Of a stretch of 6,956 bases of DNA, positions 1-6,553 are shown in pieces. Both the position numbers and the translations under genes were made by a program. Origin of the DNA: Gammaproteobacteria bacterium (lineage in GTDB: Bacteria; Pseudomonadota; Gammaproteobacteria; UBA6429; Thiohalophilaceae). The notes beneath the pieces are model-generated. The model searched no databases. It was not told the DNA's origin and worked only from the letters and a program-made list of their open reading frames with translations. The DNA is taken from contig JAHEIJ010000116.1 in the NCBI GenBank assembly GCA_024639445.1, positions 1 to 6,956 on the forward strand, in the 5' to 3' direction. How positions within the stretch are numbered: the stretch's first letter is position 1; every line of letters begins with the position of its first letter.

Positions 1-618
1 AAGCGCATAATCGGCGATGGCGGCATAACCTGCTACATTCCAGTTCCGATAGGCCATGCTGGAACAGGGGCTGATTAGCATGAATGGTTCCTGGGGAAGA
101 AGACTATCTACCTTGTTTATTGCTGAAACAGGAATCGGGATGTTCCACTCCAACGCTCTTTGATTAATTCCCAGCGCCTCGAGGAAGCCAAAGAAGCTAT
201 CCACCACATGCTGTTTTGGCATGTGGGTGATACGTGCATTGGTAAATAACCACTGAAGGTCATTGGCACGTTGTTTATCAAAACCCAGACGAATCTGTGC
301 CGGCACCAGCATGCTTGCCAGACTGGCGCGTAAAGACATTTGCATGTGTAGCAGGACATCAAAATGCCGGCTCTTCATTTGTTGGTGTAACTCACGATAG
401 GCATTAAATCCCTTTGCCTTGTCAAAGATGATAAACTCAATATCGGGGATATCACCAACAAGGCTATGTTCGAGTTTGCCGATAATCCAGGTGAGTTTGG
501 TGTCTGGCCAGACTTGCTGCAGGGTACGTACAATTGGCAAGGCATGACAGATGTCACCAACGGCGGACATGCGCAGGATGCAAAGACTAGTAGGCGGTGA
601 AGTTAAGGGTAAGGCCAT
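1..618 (-). CDS. Glycosyltransferase family 9, heptosyltransferase-like (3' part missing)
   Basis: This is the first 206 codons of a GT-B glycosyltransferase of the ADP-heptose:LPS heptosyltransferase family (WaaC/WaaF type), which adds heptose to the inner core on the cytoplasmic face of the inner membrane. The first beta strand and loop read SLCILRMSAVGDICHALP (residues 11-28); the SAVGD Asp (D22) matches the conserved acidic residue of the family. The start of the second domain is visible as SPCSSMAYRNW near residues 183-193, a variant of the family's nucleotide-loop region. Family members are about 340 residues, so roughly 140 C-terminal residues lie beyond the window edge. I chose the ATG at 618 because the next ATG (570) would delete the first beta strand, and an in-frame stop lies just upstream (637-639). 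No clear Shine-Dalgarno sequence precedes it. The acceptor sugar cannot be told from sequence. The next gene, kdkA, is divergent, with two bases between the start codons. Confidence 0.88.
   Translation of the reverse strand, partial: MALPLTSPPTSLCILRMSAVGDICHALPIVRTLQQVWPDTKLTWIIGKLEHSLVGDIPDIEFIIFDKAKGFNAYRELHQQMKSRHFDVLLHMQMSLRASLASMLVPAQIRLGFDKQRANDLQWLFTNARITHMPKQHVVDSFFGFLEALGINQRALEWNIPIPVSAINKVDSLLPQEPFMLISPCSSMAYRNWNVAGYAAIADYAL
505..534 (+). promoter_or_regulatory. Candidate kdkA promoter inside the divergent glycosyltransferase gene
   Basis: TGGCCA (505-510) and TACAAT (529-534, 5/6 match) are separated by 18 bases. Because only two bases lie between the divergent start codons, any promoter adjacent to kdkA must lie within the glycosyltransferase coding region. 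The -35 match is modest. Confidence 0.25.
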
Positions 619-620
619 TA

Positions 621-1346
621 ATGAAAGCAGTTGAAGTTAAAAATGATAATCGTTACATCCTATACGATGCGGACTGTATTGAAAATCCCGAGTTGCTTGG
701 TTTTGATGCCGAATTCTGGGCTTCACAGGATGCCATTATGGGTTTTGCGGAAGGGCGTGGCACTACCTTTTTTATTCAATATGCAGATAAAGACTACGTC
801 CTGCGACATTACCGGCGGGGTGGCATGATTGCTCAAGTATCACTCGATCAATACGTCTGGACAGGCCTGCAGCGAACACGGGCCTGGCGAGAGTGGCATT
901 TGTTGGCACGAATGCAGGAAATGGGTTTGCCGGTGCCGCTGCCGATTGCGGTGCAGGTTTTGCAACATGGAATGCTATATAGCGCCGATATTATGACCCG
1001 GCGCATTCCTCACGCCGCCACTCTGGCCGAGGAACTGGAGCAACATTCCCTGTCAGAAGATACCTGGCATGAACTGGGAAAAATGATTCGGCGTTTTCAT
1101 TGCCACGGCGTCTGGCATGCGGATCTCAATGCCAATAATGTATTACTAGATGACACTAAACAGATTTTTCTGATTGATTTTGATCGAAGCCAGCTGCGCC
1201 GACCCGCGCGTCATTGGCATCAAGCCAATTTGCAACGCCTGAAACGTTCATTGCTGAAACTACATAGTCGTTCAAATAGTTTTTATTTTACGGTGTCCGA
1301 TTGGCAGGTGCTACTTGAAGGTTACTCGGTGGAAATGTTGGACTGA
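621..1346 (+). CDS. kdkA: 3-deoxy-D-manno-octulosonic acid (Kdo) kinase KdkA
   Basis: KdkA is an ATP-dependent kinase that phosphorylates the 4-OH of the Kdo residue linked to lipid A, in the cytoplasm or at the inner-membrane surface. The protein is 241 residues, the usual family length. It shows a kinase-like fold: glycine-rich stretch GRGTTFF (45-51), LRHYRRGG (61-68), a Glu in a following helix (E91), catalytic loop HADLNANN (166-173, with D168 as likely base and N173 as metal ligand) and the metal-binding DFD (186-188). The ATG at 621 is preceded by AAGG (611-614) at six-base spacing and gives a standard length. An in-frame GTG at 597 would add eight residues but has no well-placed ribosome site and would overlap the divergent glycosyltransferase. 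The 3' end overlaps the oppositely oriented acyltransferase-Kdo transferase gene by 25 bp. Function fits the neighbours closely, since it acts on the sugar that gene's WaaA domain transfers. Confidence 0.93.
   Translation: MKAVEVKNDNRYILYDADCIENPELLGFDAEFWASQDAIMGFAEGRGTTFFIQYADKDYVLRHYRRGGMIAQVSLDQYVWTGLQRTRAWREWHLLARMQEMGLPVPLPIAVQVLQHGMLYSADIMTRRIPHAATLAEELEQHSLSEDTWHELGKMIRRFHCHGVWHADLNANNVLLDDTKQIFLIDFDRSQLRRPARHWHQANLQRLKRSLLKLHSRSNSFYFTVSDWQVLLEGYSVEMLD
657..685 (-). promoter_or_regulatory. Candidate glycosyltransferase promoter inside kdkA
   Basis: On the minus strand TTTTCA (685-680) and TAGGAT (662-657) are 17 bases apart, each a 4/6 consensus match, and would give a leader of about 30 bases before the ATG at 618. 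It lies within the first codons of kdkA. The matches are modest and the assignment is tentative. Confidence 0.23.
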
Positions 1347-3520
1347 AAAACGGGTAATAGTGTTTCAAGTTCCGTCAGATATCGCTTGGCCATATCCCCG
1401 TATTCTGCCATCAGGGCCAAGCCTTGCACTCCCAGGGCGTTAGCGCGTTCTGGTTCAGTTAATAGTCTGGCGATAGCGGCACTGAGATCGGCATTGGTTT
1501 TTACTTGCAGTCCAGCATCATGCTGCAGGAACAGCGCGGCTTCATGGCTAAAGTTGTCCATATGGGGTCCGAAAATGACAGCTTTACCTGCGCGGCCCAC
1601 CTCTAGAATATTCTGACCACCAAAAGGTTCGAGTGAACCACCCATAATGACAAACTGACTACCACTGATAAACTGATTGAGTTCGCCAAACGTGTCGGCA
1701 AGATAAATCTGTGTTTCGTCTGTGATTGTTTCACTCCGACTGCGAATTGCCAAAGTCAAATCAAGCGCTTTCAAATCTCGCAGGATATGAGGAAGTCGTT
1801 TTGGATGCCGTGGAACAATAATAAGTAAATGTTCTTCCGGTGCAAGCTGCTTCCAACATTCCGCGATCAACTGCTCTTCATCATCACGGGTCGAAGCGGC
1901 CAATACATAGGGACGGTTAGTGGTAAATGGTTCAACCTTGCTCTGGCCGCTAGCCGCAAATTTAATATTGCCGATCACCTTCATGTATTGTTCTTTGGCG
2001 CCAATAGAGAGAAAGTTGTCACGATCCTGTTTAGAGCGCGCCAGGATCCAGTAGACTTCTTCCAGTGCCCGGCAATAGACCCGTTTTATCCAGGCTGCTT
2101 TTGACAGGATGTTATCCGCAAGGCGTCCATTAATAATGGTAAGAGGGATACCTTTATGAAAACAATGCAAATAAAGATTGGGCCAAACCTCGGTTTCGGT
2201 AATCAGTACAGCTCGTGGTTTAACCTGTGCTGTAAAACGCTCAACCGCAAATTGCCAGTCGATAGGCAGATAGTGAAAAATCACGTTGGCCGGTAACTTG
2301 TTGCGCGCGGTCATGCCGCCCGTGGGGGTGTTTGCAGTGAAAAGTATTGATAAGTGGGGGTGCCTTTGGGTGATCAGTTCCACCAAGGGGATTACGGCAT
2401 TGACTTCACCAACGGAGGCGGCATGCAGCCAGATATCAACTGGTCCTCCGGTGTAATTTGCGATACCCAGACGTTCGGTTAGATGATATCTGTCCTTATA
2501 TCGCCAGGCCTGCCAGACCGTATAAAAAATCGCCGGCACAGTTACTAGACCCAGCAACAGGCTGTATTTTTGAAGGCTGGAGTCACGGCGAGGCTTGTAG
2601 AATAACGGTTCACCGTGCGGCCGGGTCTTGAAGCGGCGGTGGCCCCATAGGTACTGTGCTGGTGCACGCTGGACCTGGTCTTCAATAGCCTGATTCACGG
2701 CTGTGGCATCAGCGATGTCGTTATCTGTAGGATAATTTTGTAACGGTGGGGCAATACGTAATGCATAGCCTTTGTTATCAGCCAGTTGCTCTGAATAAAA
2801 TGGTAGTACCAGCGAGCCTGAACGTTCTGCCAGTCGTGCGGTAATGGTCAATGTCGCGGTTGGCACGCCCATAAATGGAGCGAAAACTGAATGCTGGATG
2901 CCGAAATCCTGATCGGGGGCATACCAGATTACCTTGTTATCTTTTAGCCGACGCAGAATGCGGCGCATATCGGTACTGCGGATCAAACCGGCAAAATAAC
3001 GTTGTCGATTACCTGCCATGACAGCCTCAAACAGCGGATTATGCGCCCGTTTATACGTGCCATATCCATTGATATATAACGCAATAAGACGGCCTCCCAT
3101 TTCCAGGGTGGTGTAATGACCACCGAGTAAAATCACACCCTTTCCTTTCTCCAGGGCCGCATCAACATGCTCGAGTCCTTCAACCCGTACCAGTGATTTC
3201 AGTCTTTGTTCGGATGCCCACCATGCCAGCGCGGATTCAAATACCGCTTGTGTAGCGAAACAGAAATTTTGTCGTACCAGTTTTTGCCGGGTCTTTTCCT
3301 CTAGCTTGGGAAAAGCAAGCCCAATATTGGTTCGCGTGATGCGTCGGCGCTCGGGTAATAAATAGAAGCCCAGCCAGCCAAGACCACGACCCAGACTTAA
3401 GATCCAGGCATACGGCAGGTAGGTACTCAACCGCAAAATACCCAGTCCTAACCAGGTAAACCAATATTTTGGCGCGAGAAAGTTTTTTACCAGAAAGGTT
3501 GGTTTGTGAGTTTGTGGCAT
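1322..3520 (-). CDS. waaA: Fused lipid A acyltransferase (LpxL/HtrB) - Kdo transferase (WaaA/KdtA)
   Basis: This single 732-residue frame covers two complete enzymes. Residues 1-308 align along their whole length with LpxL/HtrB, which adds a secondary acyl chain from acyl-ACP to lipid A: N-terminal hydrophobic segment APKYWFTWLGLG (16-27), catalytic H135 and E140 in HYTTLE (HX4E), WYAPDQDFG (199-207), and LWGHRRFKTRP (291-301) near the end. A linker of about ten residues (309-318) follows. Residues 319-732 are a near-complete WaaA/KdtA, which transfers Kdo from CMP-Kdo to lipid IVA: hydrophobic anchor 319-336, HAASVGE (366-372, E372 matching the family's catalytic Glu), ETEVWPN (442-448), PRHPKR (570-575) and GGSLEPFGGQNILE (627-640). 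Two family positions that are often His are Arg (545) and Gln (636) here. The ATG at 3520 gives the normal LpxL N-terminus, although no good Shine-Dalgarno is seen. It follows the isochorismatase-like gene by 53 bp and is probably last in the operon. Each domain assignment is firm; that both are active is inferred. Confidence 0.93.
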   Translation of the reverse strand: MPQTHKPTFLVKNFLAPKYWFTWLGLGILRLSTYLPYAWILSLGRGLGWLGFYLLPERRRITRTNIGLAFPKLEEKTRQKLVRQNFCFATQAVFESALAWWASEQRLKSLVRVEGLEHVDAALEKGKGVILLGGHYTTLEMGGRLIALYINGYGTYKRAHNPLFEAVMAGNRQRYFAGLIRSTDMRRILRRLKDNKVIWYAPDQDFGIQHSVFAPFMGVPTATLTITARLAERSGSLVLPFYSEQLADNKGYALRIAPPLQNYPTDNDIADATAVNQAIEDQVQRAPAQYLWGHRRFKTRPHGEPLFYKPRRDSSLQKYSLLLGLVTVPAIFYTVWQAWRYKDRYHLTERLGIANYTGGPVDIWLHAASVGEVNAVIPLVELITQRHPHLSILFTANTPTGGMTARNKLPANVIFHYLPIDWQFAVERFTAQVKPRAVLITETEVWPNLYLHCFHKGIPLTIINGRLADNILSKAAWIKRVYCRALEEVYWILARSKQDRDNFLSIGAKEQYMKVIGNIKFAASGQSKVEPFTTNRPYVLAASTRDDEEQLIAECWKQLAPEEHLLIIVPRHPKRLPHILRDLKALDLTLAIRSRSETITDETQIYLADTFGELNQFISGSQFVIMGGSLEPFGGQNILEVGRAGKAVIFGPHMDNFSHEAALFLQHDAGLQVKTNADLSAAIARLLTEPERANALGVQGLALMAEYGDMAKRYLTELETLLPVFQSNISTE

Positions 3521-3540
3521 GAAGAGATGCGTTGTTGAAT

Positions 3541-3582
3541 CTGCGCTAATGATACCTCAAGCGCGATACCAAATCAGCGCAG
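3541..3582 (-). repeat. Inverted repeat between the isochorismatase-like gene and the fusion gene
   Basis: CTGCGCT (3541-3547) is a perfect complement of AGCGCAG (3576-3582). In the minus-strand mRNA three further pairs can form across a bulge, leaving a loop of about 19 bases that holds a direct repeat of GGTATC. One arm includes the end of the isochorismatase-like gene. No U-run follows. It may be a weak intercistronic structure; its function is unknown. Confidence 0.35.
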
Positions 3583-4134
3583 CAAGCGCGATAAAGCTTT
3601 AAAGTCCGGGTGACTGGCGTCACGCAACCATTCAAATATAACTGATTCGACGTTGCTAATGATTATCCCGCTCTGGCACAAACGGGCAAGCGCATTTTGA
3701 TGATGTTGCTTGTGTCGTGAACACACGGCATCTTCCACCACAAACACCTGATAGCCAGCCTGTTGCAGTTCGATAGCGGTCTGTAGTACGCATACATGTG
3801 ATTCCATCCCGCAAAGAATGATCTGCTGACGTTGATGCGATGCCAGCGTGTGAATAAAACCGTCCGCCGCAAAACAGGAAAAGCAGGTCTTTTCTACTGC
3901 AGGGGTATCAGGCAAGTGGGAGCGTAGTTTTTTATCCGTTGCGCCAAGTCCCTTGGGGTATTGCTCGGTGTGAGTGATGGGGACTTGTAAAGTCTTTGCT
4001 GCTTGCGCCAGTCGTTCGGCGTTGCGTAGAGTTAGTTGACGCGGTTTACTCGGCATCGCCGCAACAAGTCGTTCCTGAATATCGATCACGACCAGCTGGC
4101 TGTGAGTCGCTTCGCAGAGTGAAAGAGCAGTCAT
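3574..4134 (-). CDS. Isochorismatase-family cysteine hydrolase
   Basis: This 186-residue protein belongs to the isochorismatase-like hydrolase superfamily, whose members cleave isochorismate, nicotinamide, carbamoyl groups or unknown amides. The family's triad is visible: D18 in VVIDIQERL, K82 in VEKTCFSCF, and nucleophile C115 in GMESHVCV. The size and the TEQYPKGLG segment (56-64) resemble the stand-alone hydrolases related to YcaC and the ISOC proteins rather than siderophore enzymes, because there is no carrier domain. Its substrate cannot be deduced. The ATG at 4134 lies two bases after the tolC stop codon, so it is probably translated by coupling; the only purine-rich sequence, AGG, is very close to the start. 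No signal peptide or membrane segment is seen, so it should be cytoplasmic. Placement between tolC and the LPS gene suggests co-transcription, not necessarily a shared pathway. Confidence 0.87.
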   Translation of the reverse strand: MTALSLCEATHSQLVVIDIQERLVAAMPSKPRQLTLRNAERLAQAAKTLQVPITHTEQYPKGLGATDKKLRSHLPDTPAVEKTCFSCFAADGFIHTLASHQRQQIILCGMESHVCVLQTAIELQQAGYQVFVVEDAVCSRHKQHHQNALARLCQSGIIISNVESVIFEWLRDASHPDFKALSRLLR

Positions 4135-4136
4135 AC

Positions 4137-5444
4137 CTATTTCAACCAGTTGTTGATTGCGGCCACATCCTGCTCAGTAAGGGTGCCCACCGCGGCTTTT
4201 AGTCGCAGGGTTTCCAGAATGTAGGTATAACGTGAACGGGCATAGTCACGTACCGATCGATACAGCTCGCGGCGAGAATTGAGTACATCCACTGCAGTTC
4301 GGGTACCGACTTCGTAACCGGCTTCGGTCGCTTCCAGTGCCGTACTACTGGAGGTGACGGCCTGCCGGAAAGCGCGAACCGAACTTATGTTAGCGAGGAC
4401 ATTCAGATAGGAACTGCGGGTTTCACGTTCGGTAGCGCGGCGTTGCTGTTCATACAGGTCCCTGGATTGTTGATAACGATGGGCCGATTCCCGTGTCTGG
4501 GAACTGATGAGGCCGCCCTCATAAATTGGCAGGTTAAATTGCAGGCCAACACGGGCATCATCTGTTTCTTGACCAGTCAGCGAACTAAACAATCCACCAT
4601 CGGCATCGGTGTAACTGTAATTGGCGACCAGGTCCAGCGTGGGGTAATGTCCGGCCCGGTTGCGGCTGACATCCTCGCGTGCGATCTGCATTTGTTTTTC
4701 CGCTGCGATCAGGGACAGGCTGCGTTCCTTGGCGATTTCCAGCCAGGCTTCAATATTCTCGGGTTTCGGTGCCACAAGGGGACTTTCTTCCACCAAAATT
4801 GCCAGGTCCTCATAATACTGACCGGTCACTTCCCGCAGGTTTTCCTTGGTATTGGCCAGCAGGTTTTCCGCTTCGATGCTCTGGGCGACGGCCAGGTCAT
4901 AGCGGGCCTGGGCTTCATGTACGTCGGTGATGGCGGTGAGCCCAACTTCAAAGCGTTGTTTGGTTTGATTGAGTTGCTCGCCGATAGCTTCTTTTTCCGA
5001 TTTGGCGAAGGTCAGGTTATCGCCGGCAGCCAGTACCTCGAAATAACGTTCCGCGACCCGCAAAATGAGGGCCTGGCGGGCATTGCTGAAATTGGCTTCC
5101 GCCTGCGCCACCTGGATATTGGCCTGCCTGAGTTGCACCCAAAAGTTGTAACGAAAGATAGCCTGGCTCAGATTGAGATTGTAACTGTATTCGGTAAAGT
5201 CAGTTGTGCCGAGGTTACTGAATTCCTGGCTGATGTCATTGTAATCCGCCGAGAGGTTCACACTCGGCAATAAAGGCGAGACGCTCTGTTGCCGGTTTTC
5301 CCGCACTGCCTGGTAGTCGGCATAGGCAGCAAGGTAGGTTGGGTCATTATTGGCTGCCGTCTTGTATACCTCGTGCAGGTTCTCGGCCTGTGCAGGTAGG
5401 TAGAGAAGCAGGCTTGCGGCAACGGCCAGCGTTATTTTGCGCAT
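4137..5444 (-). CDS. tolC: TolC-family outer-membrane efflux/secretion channel
   Basis: TolC forms a trimeric outer-membrane barrel with a long periplasmic tunnel and serves RND and ABC efflux pumps and type I secretion. The predicted protein has 435 residues. It begins with a signal peptide, MRKITLAVAASLLLYLPAQA, with likely cleavage after residue 20. The NDPTYLAA motif (33-40) is typical of TolC. The family's internal duplication is clear: FEVGLTAITDV (165-175) recurs as YEVGTRTAVDV (377-387). The barrel-strand pairs also repeat, with LPSVNLSADY in the first half and a YPTLDLVANY-type segment in the second, and LPIYEGG near residue 320 is a family hallmark. It is somewhat shorter than E. 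coli TolC (471 residues before processing), mainly at the C-terminus. I chose the ATG at 5444 because it places the signal peptide at the N-terminus; an upstream in-frame ATG (5507) lies inside the rhodanese gene. The gap to the rhodanese stop is 10 bp, with a weak GAGAA ribosome site. The transport partner is not in the window. Confidence 0.93.
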   Translation of the reverse strand: MRKITLAVAASLLLYLPAQAENLHEVYKTAANNDPTYLAAYADYQAVRENRQQSVSPLLPSVNLSADYNDISQEFSNLGTTDFTEYSYNLNLSQAIFRYNFWVQLRQANIQVAQAEANFSNARQALILRVAERYFEVLAAGDNLTFAKSEKEAIGEQLNQTKQRFEVGLTAITDVHEAQARYDLAVAQSIEAENLLANTKENLREVTGQYYEDLAILVEESPLVAPKPENIEAWLEIAKERSLSLIAAEKQMQIAREDVSRNRAGHYPTLDLVANYSYTDADGGLFSSLTGQETDDARVGLQFNLPIYEGGLISSQTRESAHRYQQSRDLYEQQRRATERETRSSYLNVLANISSVRAFRQAVTSSSTALEATEAGYEVGTRTAVDVLNSRRELYRSVRDYARSRYTYILETLRLKAAVGTLTEQDVAAINNWLK

Positions 5445-5454
5445 AAAATTATTC

Positions 5455-5775
5455 TCAGTAGCGTTGCATAGTTGGCTCAACATCAGCCGCCCACTGTTCA
5501 ACGCCACCTTCCAGGTTAATTACGTTGCTAAAGCCCGCATGCTCAAGGTACATGCCAATGTGACGACTGCGAATACCGTGGTGACAGATCACCACAATTT
5601 CCTGTGCCTTGTCCAGTTCTTCCAGGTGTGCCGGCACTCGTCCCATGGGGATAAGTATCGACCCGGCAATATGGCAGTATTCATACTCCCACTCTTCCCG
5701 CACGTCCAGAAGCAACGGTTCGGTTTGGGATTCCGCCAGGTGGCTTTGTAATTCCCGCGCTGATAAACGACGCAT
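5455..5775 (-). CDS. Single-domain rhodanese-like sulfurtransferase
   Basis: This 106-residue protein is one rhodanese domain. LLLDVREEWEYEYCHIAGS (21-39) is the family's first conserved motif, and the active loop CHHGIRS (64-70) supplies the persulfide-forming Cys64 with the CxxGxR geometry of sulfurtransferases. A GGVEQWA stretch near the end (about 89-95) matches the usual C-terminal motif. There is no signal peptide, so it is likely cytoplasmic. Such proteins move sulfane sulfur between donors and acceptors; the acceptor here is unknown. It lies 18 bp after the Pcm-like gene and 10 bp before tolC. To my knowledge, small rhodaneses between a Pcm-like gene and tolC recur in gammaproteobacteria, but no job is established. 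A link to thiamine sulfur chemistry through nearby thiC is possible but unsupported, because thiC is divergent and ThiC makes the pyrimidine, not the thiazole. Confidence 0.9.
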   Translation of the reverse strand: MRRLSARELQSHLAESQTEPLLLDVREEWEYEYCHIAGSILIPMGRVPAHLEELDKAQEIVVICHHGIRSRHIGMYLEHAGFSNVINLEGGVEQWAADVEPTMQRY

Positions 5776-5782
5776 TCAGATC

Positions 5783-5809
5783 GCGCTATTCTGTTACAGA
5801 ATAAAGCGC
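5783..5809 (-). repeat. Intercistronic hairpin with the methyltransferase stop codon in its loop
   Basis: TATTCTG (5787-5793) pairs with CAGAATA (5797-5803) around the three-base loop TTA, which on the minus strand is the TAA stop of the Pcm-like gene. GCGC (5783-5786) and GCGC (5806-5809) extend the stem across a two-base bulge. In the operon mRNA this structure ends eight bases before the rhodanese ATG. No U-run follows, so termination is unlikely; an influence on translation coupling or on mRNA cleavage is inferred. Confidence 0.45.
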
Positions 5810-6456
5810 TCGGGTTCAGGGGCGTTGATAAGGGCTGGCAGATCAGTTTCAAACAGGGTTTCCTGCGCCCATTCGGACTCACCTTCGCGCGTGATTAACA
5901 CCACCTCCATGACGGGTGAATCACCTAGAATAGCCACCATTCGTCCGCCAACGTTCAGGGCTTGCTTAAAGCTAACGGGCAGGAGTGGCAAAGAGCCGGT
6001 GATCACGATGACATCATAGGGTGCATGTGCGTCCCAGCCGCGCGCAGCGTCGCCGGTTTCCAGGGTCACATTGGTAATACCGCAGTCTGCCAGTTTGTCT
6101 CCCGCAGTGCGCGTCATCTCAGCATTAATGTCCACGCTATACACATGGTCGCCCAGGTTGGCCAGGAGCGCGGTGACATATCCACTGCCGGTACCGACTT
6201 CCAGTACTGTTTCGTCGGCCTGAATATTCAGTGCTTGCAGAATCCGGGCTTCAACCCGAGGCGGCATCATGACTTGATCATTACCAAGCGGGAGGGTCGT
6301 GTCCATGTAAGCCAGCCTACGATACCGTTCGGGCACGAAATCCTCACGGGGCAGCTTGTTCAGTAGATCAAGCACACGTTGATCTAGCACCTCCCAGGGA
6401 CGGATTTGCTGCTCAATCATATTGAAACGGGCATTTTCCAGGTTCATGTCACTCAT
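5794..6456 (-). CDS. Protein-L-isoaspartate O-methyltransferase-family protein (divergent)
   Basis: This is a 220-residue Rossmann-fold S-adenosylmethionine methyltransferase of the Pcm family. Motif I is VLEVGTGSGY (84-93); acidic D109 in VYSVDIN would bind the ribose, and GDA (135-137) is the next loop. The N-terminal NARFNMIEQQIRPW (8-21) is characteristic of the Pcm-like paralogue commonly found next to tolC. True Pcm enzymes repair isoaspartyl residues and carry a conserved TISQP-type active-site segment; here the aligned stretch is VMMPP (62-66), so the conserved Ser is absent. Repair activity is therefore uncertain, and a different substrate is possible. The start at 6456 is preceded by AAGAGA at suitable spacing; M4 is an alternative. 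It is the first gene of the leftward operon and is divergent from thiC across 326 bp. Confidence 0.85.
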   Translation of the reverse strand: MSDMNLENARFNMIEQQIRPWEVLDQRVLDLLNKLPREDFVPERYRRLAYMDTTLPLGNDQVMMPPRVEARILQALNIQADETVLEVGTGSGYVTALLANLGDHVYSVDINAEMTRTAGDKLADCGITNVTLETGDAARGWDAHAPYDVIVITGSLPLLPVSFKQALNVGGRMVAILGDSPVMEVVLITREGESEWAQETLFETDLPALINAPEPERFIL

Positions 6457-6495
6457 GGTTTTTCTCTTGCGGTTGTAGCCAGGATGGAACGTTCA

Positions 6496-6524
6496 AGAGT
6501 ACGAGGTTTAGTCTGGACTGGCAA
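6496..6524 (-). promoter_or_regulatory. Candidate promoter for the Pcm-rhodanese-tolC-waaA operon
   Basis: On the minus strand TTGCCA (6524-6519, 5/6 match to a -35) and TACTCT (6501-6496, weak -10) are separated by exactly 17 bases. This would start transcription about 30-35 bases before the methyltransferase ATG. The -10 is poor, so the call is tentative. Confidence 0.27.
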
Positions 6525-6553
6525 GGCGACAGGCCGACGAACCAGGCGACCAA

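Noticed and set aside
597..620. Alternative GTG start for kdkA.
   Set aside because: It has no well-placed ribosome site, whereas the ATG at 621 has AAGG six bases upstream and gives the usual 241-residue length.
1600..1890. Substitution of two often-conserved WaaA histidines (R545, Q636) as a sign of a dead enzyme.
   Set aside because: The catalytic Glu and the nucleotide-binding motifs are intact, and, as I recall, Gln occurs at the second position in other WaaA proteins. It looks like natural variation.
2560..2620. Sequencing-error fusion of two neighbouring genes.
   Set aside because: The frame runs through the junction with sensible residues on both sides and keeps both domain ends close to full length. 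It cannot be excluded without resequencing, but nothing in the sequence suggests it.
4443..5273. Long 276-codon open frame on the plus strand opposite tolC.
   Set aside because: It lies entirely antisense to a clear TolC gene and has no recognisable domain or ribosome site. It is explained by the codon bias of the opposite strand.
5445..5507. Longer N-terminus for TolC from the ATG at 5507.
   Set aside because: It would bury the signal peptide 21 residues inside the protein and overlap the rhodanese gene.
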